Positions 59,602 to 59,781 of a stretch of DNA of 59,781 nucleotides are shown piece by piece. The position numbers and the translations under genes are program-made. The stretch is from Tubiluchus corallicola. Lineage: Eukaryota > Priapulida > Priapulimorpha > Priapulimorphida > Tubiluchidae. The stretch spans positions 15,461-75,241 of the forward strand of contig JAQGDQ010000965.1 of the NCBI GenBank assembly GCA_030141605.1, written 5' to 3'. A model generated the notes under the pieces. That model saw nothing but the letters and a program-made list of their open reading frames with translations, was not told the origin of the DNA and did not search any database. The number at the start of each line of letters is the position of its first letter. Within the stretch, counting starts at the first letter, position 1.

Positions 59602-59683
59602 GGAGAGTTTGAAGATAGTGAATACAGACCGGAATTTGAACCTTTCCCGGTGCCTCTCCTGATGACCCCTTTCCTTTGGTAGT
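59602..59683 (+). other. Possible exon of an unidentified plus-strand gene
   Basis: A frame opening near an AG at 59599-59600 encodes GEFEDSEYRPEFEPFPVPLL, then MTPFLW and a stop. The composition is protein-like and unlike the surrounding AT-rich DNA. It could be a terminal exon or chance. It is antisense to the place where more CBLL1 5' exons would be expected. Confidence 0.2.
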
Positions 59684-59781
59684 AATTTTGTACGTGTGTG
59701 TCGTTGTAGATTCTATGACTTGCAGTTGTTTGCCTCTTTTTGTTGTTTGTGTATGGTGTTGTTGATTGTATGACTAAACGA

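Overview
This is nuclear DNA from an animal, most likely an invertebrate. The window is AT-rich. Its genes have many short exons with GT..AG introns, and they encode proteins found across metazoans. Introns and intergenic DNA are packed with non-LTR retrotransposon fragments, a 5S-rRNA-derived SINE, MITEs, foldback elements and minisatellites. The sequence does not let me name the species. No bacterial operons, CRISPR arrays, phage genes or full-length autonomous transposons are visible.

Layout: (1) 1-15.3 kb, minus strand: the N-terminal half of an SLC41-family Mg2+ transporter, six coding exons, running off the left edge. (2) 17.6-20.1 kb, plus strand: a three-exon NOPCHAP1 (C12orf45) homologue, a cofactor of box C/D snoRNP assembly, head-to-head with SLC41. 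(3) 22.06-25.67 kb, minus strand: a coiled-coil/polyproline protein whose C-terminus resembles PRR11; its first exon was not found. (4) 26.7-52.3 kb, plus strand: a complete 19-exon COPG gene (coatomer gamma, about 877 aa), whose introns hold most of the repeats. (5) 54.1-59.3 kb, minus strand: CBLL1/Hakai E3 ligase, four exons seen, 5' end outside or unrecognised. Strands alternate -,+,-,+,-, so gene pairs are either head-to-head or tail-to-tail. The products (transporter, snoRNP chaperone, possible mitotic protein, COPI coat, m6A-writer-associated E3 ligase) do not form one pathway; their adjacency is probably genomic rather than functional.

Most unusual items: an 8-copy, 77-bp tandem array beside a CBLL1 exon, in which each unit carries the exon's last 50 nt plus its 5' splice site; a ~1.95 kb foldback element filling most of a COPG intron; a TA-flanked family of GGTTTTACACGTC-ended elements with 40-bp subterminal repeats; two hAT-like MITE families with 8-bp target duplications; a 5S-derived SINE; a minisatellite whose poly-G tract grows along the array; and poly(A) signals that overlap the stop codons of both convergent genes. 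All exon borders were read by eye from splice sites, reading frame and remembered family conservation, without alignment or transcript data.
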